Assembly (NCBI GenBank): GCA_964550795.1
Contig: CAZKBH010000027.1
Span: 1-64,000 of the forward strand
Direction of reading: 5' to 3'
Origin: M3007 sp964550795
GTDB lineage: Bacteria > Bacteroidota > Bacteroidia > Chitinophagales > Saprospiraceae
Length of the DNA: 64,000 bases
Under the pieces are notes generated by a model, which had not been told where the DNA came from, did not search any database, and was given only the letters and a program-made list of their open reading frames with translations. Below, in pieces: positions 23,674 through 32,384 of this stretch (position 1 is its first letter; each line of letters begins with the position of its first letter). The translations under genes were made by a program, and so were the position numbers.

Positions 23674-25599
23674 CTAGTACATTCCTCCAATCGCTCGGTT
23701 ATTCCAGGTGGAATTTGCCGGAAAGGCAGGAAGCTGGCGGGGTTTAGCGTTAAGTCCTGTGGTATCTGTGAGCGCTTCCATAAACCGAACCAAGGCCTTT
23801 GTTTCTTGCTCCGTCAGGCTCAAATGATCGAAGGGCAGGGTTTGGTTGGGGACATCCAACCCTAAGCCCGCGCCACCGCCTTTGTTGTAAAAATCAACCA
23901 CTTCTTCCAGCGTTTGATAGGCACCATTGTGCATATACGGGGCAGTCAAAGCAGCATTGCGGACGGTGGGTGTTTTGAAACTGTGGCGCAGGTGTTCCGC
24001 CCGGTCGCGGGCGCGACGATTGTCGTAGCGGCCCAGATCGGGATCAATTTGAAGTTTTTTTGCTTTGGGGTCGAGTGGAACACCCAGCACTTCCGATTCG
24101 TTTTCGGTAAATGAAGGCGGCACCAAGCCTGAAAAAGTGGGCGCAAAATGGCAGGTGCCACACATGGCTTTTCCCATGAACAGGTTAAATCCTTCTTGAA
24201 TCTCCGGCGCAAGCGTGGTAGTTTCTCCTCTAAGATATTGATCTACAGGACTTTCAAAACTTTTTAAGGAACGCACATAGGCAGCCAATGCTCTGGCAAT
24301 TTCTCCAATGCCCGGCTGCGAGCCAAATGCTTCGCGGAATAAATCGCGGTATTGGGTGCTCTGGTTTAGTTTATCCAGAATGTCGTAATACGTGGTATTA
24401 AATTCCAAAGCATTGAAAATGACGTGCTCTGCCTGACTTTCCAAGCGATCCGAACGCAGGTCGTAGAAATATTTATCCGCCAAAACACTGTTGATCAGGG
24501 TGGGCGCATTTCTGCCCACATTGCCTTGCTGATCTATAGCCAAACTTTTGGGCAAACCATCTGCAAAAGCCTTTTCTGGTTGGTGGCAGGAAGCACAGGC
24601 GCGTTGGTTGTTGACAGACAACAAGGGGTCAAAAAACAACATTTTGCCCAACTCAATGGCAGCCGGTTTTTCAACAGGTTTCCCAATTCCGGCATAAAAA
24701 TGACCATTAAAGGTCTCCGCCGAAAACATGCTGGGCGACAAGTAATCCAATGCTTGTGTGATTGAGGTAACCTGATAAACCGTCTCTATGCCCAAATCCA
24801 GGTGCAGGTGCAACAGTTGGCCATATAGTGGTTCCAGATACAAACGAATGCAATTTAGTCGGTCGAAATCATCAAAATTCGGGTGTTCCTGCATCATTTT
24901 GATTGCCCCGGAAAAATGAGCCCGAATGCTGTCTGACAGCGAAGGGCGTTTGCAATAGGGCAGATAAAGCTTGGTTACTTGATACATCGCGTCCATCGAA
25001 ATAGCCGATTCCTGAATTGCTGCGCCGGAGCCAGGCGTGTCAAAACCAACCAGCCCCATGGAAGTAATCCGGAAAATCCCCGATCGAATGGCTTCCAGCA
25101 CTTGCCGGTCGGTAAACTTCATGTTGTACTGGGTGGCAAAAATGGCCTTGAAATGGTTCCGAAGGTCATGCGTTAGTTTTGCCAGTTCAGGTTGCAGGCT
25201 TGCTGCTTCCTCTTCATATAAATTTTCTTCGATGATTTGCATGCCCGCAGGAGGCAGTACTTCTACGCCGGCTACCACCCGGTTGATGGTGGGCAGTGGG
25301 GCGCCATTCAGAAAATCGCGGGTGGTTTCCTCCTCCAGATAGGCCAAAAGGAATTCGACGCGCTTGTATTGATTGCGTAATTGTGTAAACGAAACCCGCC
25401 ATTGCGCAGGGGTGCTGCCGGGTTTTGCCAAAATTTGATCAAAATCAGTCAGGGCTGATTCGTACTGTTTCAGGTGCTCCAGATAATGGGTGCGCACCTG
25501 TTCCAGGGTTGGCGAGGATGTTGGAGACGATGGCTCGTGCAGGAAGGACATCGCCAAGGCTGTGCCTACAAGAAAACAGGCAATGAGTAACTTTTTCAT
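23674..25599 (-). CDS. Dihaem cytochrome c peroxidase (MauG/CcpA family) with long helical N-terminus
   Basis: A 641-residue exported protein. From the ATG at 25599 it has a signal peptide (MKKLLIACFLVGTALAMSF). Residues about 30-290 are helical and resemble imelysin/EfeO-type domains (TRDFLNGAPLPTINR, HLRNHFKAIF-like helices); this resemblance is by eye. The C-terminal 340 residues are a dihaem peroxidase: first haem ACASCHQPEKAF near residue 333, second haem MCGTCHFAPTF near 480, and the conserved FKTPTVRNAALTAPYMHNGA near 555. It is probably periplasmic, reducing peroxide or oxidising a partner. It is followed by two more haem-motif genes. Confidence 0.88.
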   Translation of the reverse strand: MKKLLIACFLVGTALAMSFLHEPSSPTSSPTLEQVRTHYLEHLKQYESALTDFDQILAKPGSTPAQWRVSFTQLRNQYKRVEFLLAYLEEETTRDFLNGAPLPTINRVVAGVEVLPPAGMQIIEENLYEEEAASLQPELAKLTHDLRNHFKAIFATQYNMKFTDRQVLEAIRSGIFRITSMGLVGFDTPGSGAAIQESAISMDAMYQVTKLYLPYCKRPSLSDSIRAHFSGAIKMMQEHPNFDDFDRLNCIRLYLEPLYGQLLHLHLDLGIETVYQVTSITQALDYLSPSMFSAETFNGHFYAGIGKPVEKPAAIELGKMLFFDPLLSVNNQRACASCHQPEKAFADGLPKSLAIDQQGNVGRNAPTLINSVLADKYFYDLRSDRLESQAEHVIFNALEFNTTYYDILDKLNQSTQYRDLFREAFGSQPGIGEIARALAAYVRSLKSFESPVDQYLRGETTTLAPEIQEGFNLFMGKAMCGTCHFAPTFSGLVPPSFTENESEVLGVPLDPKAKKLQIDPDLGRYDNRRARDRAEHLRHSFKTPTVRNAALTAPYMHNGAYQTLEEVVDFYNKGGGAGLGLDVPNQTLPFDHLSLTEQETKALVRFMEALTDTTGLNAKPRQLPAFPANSTWNNRAIGGMY

Positions 25600-25626
25600 A
25601 CGCAATTAGCAGCTTGATTTTAATGA

Positions 25627-25660
25627 AATGAGGCGATGACCGTACAGTCACCGCCTCATT
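25627..25660 (-). terminator. Terminator after the PhoX-like gene
   Basis: Stem AATGAGGCGATGAC (25627-25640) with GTCACCGCCTCATT (25647-25660), one wobble. On the minus strand it is followed by a T/A-rich run. It lies between the PhoX-like and dihaem peroxidase genes. Confidence 0.7.
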
Positions 25661-25679
25661 CTTTATGGATTGGGCAGAT

Positions 25680-27491
25680 TTACTGAACGATCAGTTTCAC
25701 TACTTCTCCTTTTGCATTCTTCACGATGTAAGTGCCAGGGGTCAATTCAGATACATCTACTGTATTGACATTGCGGTAAACGCGTACCAATTTGCCGTTC
25801 AGGTCGAAAATAGCAGCGTCGGTAACTTCATTGAAATTCAATTCACGTGCAACCGGGTTTGGCCACACCTGGAAAGCATTTTCATTTTTGAACTTAGGTT
25901 CGCTGATAGAAGTAACCAGCTCATCCCAGCCAGTGATGGCGTAGGTGAGTGAGTTGGCATAAATGCCCGAATTCGTGGTAGCAGGGTGCTGAGAGTTGAT
26001 CAACATGGTTTTGCCATCTGGAGACATCACAGCGCCTGTAATTTCAGCATTGATTGGTGTAGCGGAAATACGCACGAGATCATCAATCGTTGGATTGGCG
26101 ATGGACAGGTCCAACAAAAATGCCTCACAAACAATCGGCTTGCTGTCGGGCATACGGCCATAAGTGCGGCCATTCAAGTCTTCGCTAACGATCAGGAACG
26201 CTTTGCCGTTAGAGTACAACATGTTCAAGCCGTCAGGATTGGACAGGTGTTTTTCCGGGTAAGACGCGGCTGGTACGTCGGCAATGTTGAAGTCTGGACC
26301 AGCTTCGATCAGTACCGTAACCTCTTCTGTTGCAGGGTCGTAGCACAATACACGGCCGTAAAAGTCCACATAATCATCAGACACTGGCGTCAGACCCAGC
26401 GCAGCTGCACGTGCTACGTGGTGCTGGGCTGGCTTACCTCCGGCTGTGATGCCAGCTCTCCAAGAACCAGACTTACCCAAGTCGTCGCGACCTGTTTCTG
26501 CAATGTACACACGACCATTCTGTTCGTTGATCGCAACCCATTCCAAGCGGTTGAATACCGTAGCGCCACCAGTGATCGCTGGGAGACGTGGATTGAGCAT
26601 GACATTAATGTTGGTATTGTCCAACTCCTGCCATTTCGGCGTTTGGTCTTGTGCGTAGTAGTAGAATTTACCTTTTGTAAAGTCGCCAGCTACATCGGCC
26701 ACGAATTTTGTGAAAAGACCAGGGCTTGCATCTTCACCCAGGTAAACGGTACGGTCGTCGCTGGAGATTGCACCACCTTCGTAGAAGAGGCGACCCCAAT
26801 TGTACTGCTTGCGGATTGCTTTTGCCTGTTTTGGATCAATTTCTACCATCCAGTTCAGGTTTTGGAATTTTTTGATCACGCTGCCGTCAAGGCCCGGGAA
26901 TTCTGGTGCGTCAATGGTGAAGTCGGCGGTATCGCGCAAGAAATTGCCCGCAGCAGTGTTGCTGGATACTTGCCATTCTTCAGCCGTCCAGATACGACCG
27001 GTTGGGCTGGAGATACCCGCGCAGTTCATGCCGGTTTCACCCACGGTGTTGACGAAATCAACATTGAAGTAAATGCCTTTACGGCCGTCGTTGAGGGTCT
27101 GCTCTACCTTAACCAAGGTATCAGTAGCCGCATCTCGACGTACTTTGAAAACGGTCATGCCACCGCCGTCGCCGATGAAATCGTTTTTCTGCTGCATTTC
27201 GTGGTTTACAGAGACCCAGAACTCAGCAGGATTGTTTGGATCTGCCGTAACACCGATGAAATCGTGCCACTGTTTGGCAGGGTGCTTACCGGCAGGATTG
27301 CCGTAGGTTGCGGTGGTTTGAACCGTGTCCAACTGCCCGACGAAGAGCACCTGATATTTCAGGGGAGATGGTGGCAATACCACGGTGGTTGGTTCGTAGT
27401 TTGCAGGGATGCTCGGGTCGAACGAGAATTGTGCCGACACCGAAGCGCAAAGTGCTACGATTGCTAAGAAGGAAAGTGCAAGTTTTTTCAT
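25680..27491 (-). CDS. PhoX-like (DUF839) T9SS-secreted protein
   Basis: A 603-residue secreted protein. A signal peptide (MKKLALSFLAIVALCASVSA) is followed by a DUF839/PhoX-type beta propeller: AEFWVSVNHEMQQ near residue 95, ETGMNCAGISSPTGRIWTAE near residue 155, and DRTVYLGEDASPGLFTKFV near 250, where PhoX places its metal-binding acidic and Cys residues. FLIVSEDLNGRTYGRMPDS lies near 445. The C-terminal 80 residues are a T9SS sorting domain (FQVWPNPVARELNF ... EVVKLIVQ). PhoX enzymes are calcium- and iron-dependent phosphatases. Whether this propeller keeps the activity needs residue-by-residue alignment. A terminator separates it from the peroxidase gene downstream. Confidence 0.85.
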   Translation of the reverse strand: MKKLALSFLAIVALCASVSAQFSFDPSIPANYEPTTVVLPPSPLKYQVLFVGQLDTVQTTATYGNPAGKHPAKQWHDFIGVTADPNNPAEFWVSVNHEMQQKNDFIGDGGGMTVFKVRRDAATDTLVKVEQTLNDGRKGIYFNVDFVNTVGETGMNCAGISSPTGRIWTAEEWQVSSNTAAGNFLRDTADFTIDAPEFPGLDGSVIKKFQNLNWMVEIDPKQAKAIRKQYNWGRLFYEGGAISSDDRTVYLGEDASPGLFTKFVADVAGDFTKGKFYYYAQDQTPKWQELDNTNINVMLNPRLPAITGGATVFNRLEWVAINEQNGRVYIAETGRDDLGKSGSWRAGITAGGKPAQHHVARAAALGLTPVSDDYVDFYGRVLCYDPATEEVTVLIEAGPDFNIADVPAASYPEKHLSNPDGLNMLYSNGKAFLIVSEDLNGRTYGRMPDSKPIVCEAFLLDLSIANPTIDDLVRISATPINAEITGAVMSPDGKTMLINSQHPATTNSGIYANSLTYAITGWDELVTSISEPKFKNENAFQVWPNPVARELNFNEVTDAAIFDLNGKLVRVYRNVNTVDVSELTPGTYIVKNAKGEVVKLIVQ

Positions 27492-27864
27492 GATGAAAAA
27501 TTGTGTTGGTTGAGTTGACTTTCCGGCAAAAGTAGAAGGGGTGTATTACCCTAAAATGAAGTGTTTAGCGGGGATTTAACACACGAGAAAACTGTTGATA
27601 ATCTACAAGTTACATTAAAAATGGGTGCGCTGAAAACAAGAGGAATTTATGCTTTTTTGCACAGCAAGATTGCCCGAAGGCTTGGCGCGTTCGGCGTATT
27701 TAAAATCAGTCGAAATAGGAGGGGGAGGTCTTTCCGCTCGGGGCAAAATGCTCGGCCCTTAGCGCATAAATTCAAATGCCCGGAACTTCCAAACTTGGAA
27801 ATTCCGGGCATTTAAGGAACAAGTTATGATTCACCCGTTCCTAAATTGCCAGCCTATAGCGTTG
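27492..27864. other. Gene-free region with rny terminator
   Basis: No supported gene. A small frame at 27561-27815 has no recognisable features. The only structure I see is the 18-bp-arm hairpin at 27775-27812. Confidence 0.6.
27775..27812 (-). terminator. Likely terminator of rny
   Basis: Arms AATGCCCGGAACTTCCAA (27775-27792) and complement (27795-27812), one mismatch and a 2-base centre. On the minus strand it is 52 bp beyond the rny stop. It resembles the intergenic palindromes of this genome, so it may be a repeat used as a terminator. Confidence 0.6.
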
Positions 27865-29544
27865 TTAGCGCGCAAATGCCACGGCGCGTTTTTCCCGAAT
27901 TACGGTGACGCGAATTTGTCCGGGATACTGCATCTCGTCCTGAATTTTTTGTGAAATCAGGAACGACAAATCGTCCGCGTATTGGTCGGTGACTTTATCG
28001 GCTTCTACGATGACCCGGAGTTCACGGCCAGCTTGCATGGCGAAAGCATTGGAAACACCGTCGTAGCTGCGCGCGATTTCTTCGAGTTCGCCGATACGTT
28101 TGAGGTAGTTTTCCAAAATTTCGCGGCGTGCACCCGGGCGTGCGCCAGAAATGGCATCGCAGGCTTGGATGATGGGCGAGATGATATTGTTCATTTCTAC
28201 CTCATCGTGGTGCGCACCTACTGCATTTATGATGACCGGGTGTTCACCGTATTGTTCGCACAGTTTCATGCCCAAAAGTGCGTGGCTCAGTTCGGTTTCT
28301 TCTTCGGCTACTTTACCGATGTCGTGGAGGAGACCGGCGCGTTTGGCCATCTTGATTTGTTTGGGATTCAGGCCCAGTTCAGCAGCCATGATCGCGCACA
28401 GTTCGGCAGTCTCGATGCTGTGTTTCAACAAGTTTTGACCGTAAGAAGAGCGGAAACGCATACGGCCCACCATGCGGACGAGCGCTGCATTGAGGCCATG
28501 GATGCCCAGTTCGATGACGGTGCGTTCCCCAATTTCTACGATTTGTTCCTCGAGTTGTTTGGTCACTTTAGCCACCACTTCCTCGATGCGTTGCGGGTGA
28601 ATACGACCGTCGGCGACCAGGCGCTGGAGCGATAGACGGGCAATTTCGCGGCGAACCGGATCGAAGGACGAGAGCACGATTGCCTCCGGGGTGTCGTCCA
28701 CGATGACTTCTACGCCCGTTGCGGCTTCCAGCGCACGGATGTTGCGGCCTTCCCGACCGATGATCTGGCCTTTCATCTCGTCGTTTTCAAGGTTGAAGAC
28801 GGAGACCGTATTCTCGATGGTAAATTCCGCAGCCATCCGTTGGATGGTTTGGATCACAATCTTTTTCGCTTCTTTGGAGGCGTTGATTTTGGCCTGGTTG
28901 ACCACGTCGCGGACGATGGTTTGGGCCTCGCTCTCGCTTTTGGCGCGCACTTGTTCGAGCAGTTGATCTTTTGCCTCCTGCTGGCTGAGCCTGGCGATGG
29001 TTTCCAGCGCCTTGATCCGCTCTTCGTTGGCTTCGTCGAGTTCTTCTTTTTTCTTTTGGACAATTTTCACCTGCTTGTCCAGATTATCCCGGAGGGCCAC
29101 TACCTCCTGTTCGCGGGTTTCCACCTCGCTTTTTCGGGTTTCAAATTCTTTAAAACGCTTTTCCAGCGCGTCTTCCTCAACCTTCAAATCTTTTTGCTTG
29201 GAAAGGATTTCCACCTCCAAATCTTTGAGTTCGAGTTGTCTTCTCGTTTTTTCTTCTTCTACTTCGAGCCGCATTTGGGCGTATCGCTCCTTCGCTTCCT
29301 GGATTTTTTGTTGCTTAATCCGTTCGTTGTCGGCTTCTGCAGTGCCCACAATTTTCTGGGCTTTGATGGCCGCTTCGTCTTCCACGCGTTTGGCAGAAAG
29401 ACGGGATTCCTGAATGATTAAGTCCGCTTGGCGATTTGCTTCTTCGACAGCCTTCGAGCTGCTTTTTTTGCCCGACATGCTTGCGAGTAGGTAAGCTGCG
29501 ATGCCGCCTATGACTAATCCTATTATGATGCTTGTGATATCCAT
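27865..29544 (-). CDS. rny: Ribonuclease Y
   Basis: A membrane-anchored endoribonuclease that starts mRNA decay. The 559-residue protein has an N-terminal membrane anchor (about residues 4-22) and a long Glu/Lys-rich coiled coil (about 30-215). A KH RNA-binding domain follows, with GQIIGREGRNIRALEAATG near 260. The HD domain has LLHDIGKVAEE near 408, then HALLGMKL and GAHHDEVEMNN as further metal ligands. Length is slightly above the Firmicutes enzyme (about 520) because the coiled coil is longer. It follows pheT by 78 bp on the same strand. Confidence 0.96.
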   Translation of the reverse strand: MDITSIIIGLVIGGIAAYLLASMSGKKSSSKAVEEANRQADLIIQESRLSAKRVEDEAAIKAQKIVGTAEADNERIKQQKIQEAKERYAQMRLEVEEEKTRRQLELKDLEVEILSKQKDLKVEEDALEKRFKEFETRKSEVETREQEVVALRDNLDKQVKIVQKKKEELDEANEERIKALETIARLSQQEAKDQLLEQVRAKSESEAQTIVRDVVNQAKINASKEAKKIVIQTIQRMAAEFTIENTVSVFNLENDEMKGQIIGREGRNIRALEAATGVEVIVDDTPEAIVLSSFDPVRREIARLSLQRLVADGRIHPQRIEEVVAKVTKQLEEQIVEIGERTVIELGIHGLNAALVRMVGRMRFRSSYGQNLLKHSIETAELCAIMAAELGLNPKQIKMAKRAGLLHDIGKVAEEETELSHALLGMKLCEQYGEHPVIINAVGAHHDEVEMNNIISPIIQACDAISGARPGARREILENYLKRIGELEEIARSYDGVSNAFAMQAGRELRVIVEADKVTDQYADDLSFLISQKIQDEMQYPGQIRVTVIREKRAVAFAR

Positions 29545-29622
29545 GATTGTAAATTGTAGTGATTCGGTTTGCGTTATTGTGAAGCCTGCGCAATGCTGGC
29601 TGGTGGTTTAAAATTTAAAAAG

Positions 29623-32085
29623 TTACTTGCGTATCACTGCGCCCAGTTTTGCTTCAAATGCGCCGGTCAATTGGCCCATTATCCCGTCAATTTCCTTGTC
29701 CTGCAAGGTCTTTTCCAGGTCTTCAAAAACAAAACTCACGGCGTAGGATTTTTTGCCCGCGCCCAATTTGCTTTCGTCTTCAAACACATCGAAGAGATTG
29801 ACTTCCTTCAGCATTTTTTTGGCTGTTTTGGCCGCCAACTGCCGGATCTCGCCAAAGCCCACCGACTGGTCAATCACCAGCGCCAGGTCGCGGCGAACGG
29901 TCGGGAATTTGTTAAGTTCCGAAAACTGTACTTTATTTCCACCCACTGCTTTCAGCACGTTTTCAAAGTTGAAATCGGCAAAAAACACGGGATTTTTAAT
30001 GTCTGATTTTTTCAGAATCGGCGCTGCCACCGCGCCAAAAGTCACCAATTCCTGCGCACCTCGGTGTAGTTTCAAGGCGTACTGAAACGGTGATTCATTT
30101 ACAGTCGTTTCCTGAAAACCAGTCACGCCCAGACGCGTCAACAAGTTGGTCACGAAGGTTTTAAGCGTGAAAAAGTCCACCGATTTTTTGGTAGCGGGCT
30201 GCCAACTTTCCGCAGTGTGTGCGCCCGTCAGGAAAATGCTCAGGCGATGGGTCTCACTCAGTTTTTCGCCCGCGCGGAGATAGGTTTTGCCAAATTCGAA
30301 GAGGCGCAAATCGGCGTTTTGGCGGTTTTGGTTGCGGTGTATGGCCTCCAAGCCGCTGAAAAGCATACTTGGCCGCAGACAATCCAGACCCTGATTGGCG
30401 GAATTGTGGATGAACACAAGTTGTTCATTTTCAAAGGGTAATGCGGCTCCATCTCCCAGGTAGTACGCGGAATTGGAGAGTGCCAGACTCATGCACTCGT
30501 TGAAGCCATTGGCCGCGAGGAAATCTGCCGCTAGGTTGCGTACCGCATCCGGATTGGGCCGGGCCTGAATTTCCATGCTGCTCCTGATCTGGGTCGGGAT
30601 AGGCACCGCATTCAGTCCGTGCAGCCGCAAAATCTCTTCTACTACGTCGGCTTCGCGGGTTACGTCGGGCTTATTGGTTGGGATCCAGGCGGTAAAGCCC
30701 TCGTCCGTGACCTCACTTTGGGGAATACCCAGTGCCGTGAGGATGTCGTGAATGCGTTTTTTGGGCAATTGCTCGCCGATGAGCGCGTTGACGCGGGCGT
30801 ATGAAACTTCTACGGTTGCCGGTTTGGTAAGGACGGGGTTTATGTCCACGAAATCGGTGGTGATTTTCCCGCCCGTTAATTTTTCAATCATAAAAGCCGC
30901 CCGCATCAGACCGAGGTCGTTGTTGTCTGAGGGGTCAACCCCTTTCTCAAAAGCCCAGGCGGAATCGGTGCGCAGTCCGTGGCGAAGCATGGTTCGGCGA
31001 ATCCAGGAAGGGTTAAAAACGGCGCATTCCAGGAAAATTCGGGTGGTAGCATTGGTCACGCCACTTTCTTCGCCGCCAAAAACGCCTGCAATACACATGG
31101 GCGTGGATTCGCCGTCGCAAATCATCAGGTCGTTGGACGATAGTTTACGTTCCACGCCATCAAGGGTTTTGAATGGCGTACCTTCTGGCAGGGTTTTGAC
31201 CAAAATTTTCCCGCCTTTTACTTGATCGAGATCGAAGGCGTGGAGCGGTTGGCCCAGTTCCACGCGGACGAAGTTGGTGACGTCCACGACGTTGTTGATG
31301 GGTCGTTGCCCAACAGCGAGCAGGCGATTTTTGAGCCACTCGGGGCTTTCGCCGACGGTGATGCCTTCGATGGTGACGCCGCCATACAGTGGGCAAGCCT
31401 CGTGGTTTTCCACTTCTACGGGAAAGACGGGCAACCCTTCGGGCATGTCCAGAATACCATCTGTAAACCGGTTAAAGCTGTGCAAGTCCGCCTTTGGATC
31501 TTCGTGTACCCGTATCCAGGCCAGCAAATCTTCTGCAATGCCTTTGTGGCAGATTGCATCGGCGCGGTTGGGCGTGAGGCCGATGTCAAAAACGGTGTCA
31601 GATTCTTTTTGAAAATGATCGGCGGCGCTTCGGCCAAGCGGGGTATCGGGCGACAAAATGATGATGCCGGAGTGGTCGTGGCCGATGCCAAGCTCATCTT
31701 CGGCGCAGATCATGCCCTGGGAAGGAACGCCCTTTACCTTGCGTTCACCGATGGTGAACAGGCTGCCGTCTTTACTAAAAACGTTGGCACCCGGCAGGGC
31801 GAGAAAAACAATTTGCCCAGCAGCCACATTGGGTGCTCCGCAGACTACGGAACGCGCCACACCGTCGCCAACATCCACTGTTGTGGCCGAAAGGTGGTCG
31901 GTGTCAGGGATACGTTCGCAGGTTAAAACCTTACCAGTCAACACTTTATCTAAGTCAACCGGCGAGGGTTTCACTGTTTCCCATCCTTCCACTTCCAGGC
32001 CCAGCGATGTCAGAATTTCGGCGATTATTGGGGGCGATTTATGTATGTCGAGAAAATCTCGAAGCCAATTTAGCGATACTTTCAT
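29623..32085 (-). CDS. pheT: Phenylalanine--tRNA ligase beta subunit
   Basis: The tRNA-binding and editing subunit of the alpha2beta2 synthetase. The 820-residue protein has, in order: the N-terminal helix; an EMAP/tRNA-bind domain (about residues 45-160, GKVLTCERIPDTDHLSATTV); the B3/B4 editing region (about 220-395); the B5 domain (about 400-475); a synthetase-like core; and the C-terminal ferredoxin-fold anticodon-binding domain (about 725-820, FPTVRRDLALVIDQSVGFGE). Length is normal. The alpha subunit gene pheS is not adjacent, as is usual in this phylum. rny follows downstream. Confidence 0.97.
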   Translation of the reverse strand: MKVSLNWLRDFLDIHKSPPIIAEILTSLGLEVEGWETVKPSPVDLDKVLTGKVLTCERIPDTDHLSATTVDVGDGVARSVVCGAPNVAAGQIVFLALPGANVFSKDGSLFTIGERKVKGVPSQGMICAEDELGIGHDHSGIIILSPDTPLGRSAADHFQKESDTVFDIGLTPNRADAICHKGIAEDLLAWIRVHEDPKADLHSFNRFTDGILDMPEGLPVFPVEVENHEACPLYGGVTIEGITVGESPEWLKNRLLAVGQRPINNVVDVTNFVRVELGQPLHAFDLDQVKGGKILVKTLPEGTPFKTLDGVERKLSSNDLMICDGESTPMCIAGVFGGEESGVTNATTRIFLECAVFNPSWIRRTMLRHGLRTDSAWAFEKGVDPSDNNDLGLMRAAFMIEKLTGGKITTDFVDINPVLTKPATVEVSYARVNALIGEQLPKKRIHDILTALGIPQSEVTDEGFTAWIPTNKPDVTREADVVEEILRLHGLNAVPIPTQIRSSMEIQARPNPDAVRNLAADFLAANGFNECMSLALSNSAYYLGDGAALPFENEQLVFIHNSANQGLDCLRPSMLFSGLEAIHRNQNRQNADLRLFEFGKTYLRAGEKLSETHRLSIFLTGAHTAESWQPATKKSVDFFTLKTFVTNLLTRLGVTGFQETTVNESPFQYALKLHRGAQELVTFGAVAAPILKKSDIKNPVFFADFNFENVLKAVGGNKVQFSELNKFPTVRRDLALVIDQSVGFGEIRQLAAKTAKKMLKEVNLFDVFEDESKLGAGKKSYAVSFVFEDLEKTLQDKEIDGIMGQLTGAFEAKLGAVIRK

Positions 32086-32180
32086 TACCTCAAAATAACT
32101 AAGGGATTACGATCAGGTTTTCTTTCGCAAAAGTTGCGAATTGGCAAAGGTAGAAAGCTTGCGCGAAAATGCGCTGCCTT

Positions 32181-32344
32181 TAGTGCTTGTCTAAATTTTA
32201 GTTCTGAGGCGAAGGCGAGGAAATTTTTGCTTGCACAAGGCAAATTTTACAGTCGAATGCGGGCAATTCGGCGAAAAATTTAACGCCGTACAAGCTAAAA
32301 TTTGCCGCTTGAAGGCCAGAAACTAAAGTTTAGACAAGCACTTA
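32181..32344. repeat. Inverted-repeat element, about 164 bp
   Basis: The left arm TTAGTGCTTGTCTAAA begins at about 32180 and the right arm ends at 32344 (TTTAGACAAGCACTTA). The arms pair over about 23 bases with two mismatches. A second, inner pair joins the GGCAAATTTT near 32244 with AAAATTTGCC near 32297, so the whole can form one long imperfect hairpin. No gene fits inside. A single arm recurs at 11080-11109. It looks like a MITE or REP-type element. It occupies most of the gap between pheT and the hydrolase gene. Confidence 0.8.
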
Positions 32345-32384
32345 GATGGGAACGGGAGATAAACTGTTTTTTTGGGCTGAATCC

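Noticed and set aside
25986..27467. 493-residue plus-strand open frame
   Set aside because: It lies antisense to the PhoX-like gene, has no family motifs and an amino-acid make-up typical of a shadow frame.
27561..27815. Plus-strand frame of 84 residues
   Set aside because: No signal, domain or promoter; it ends in the palindromic terminator of rny.
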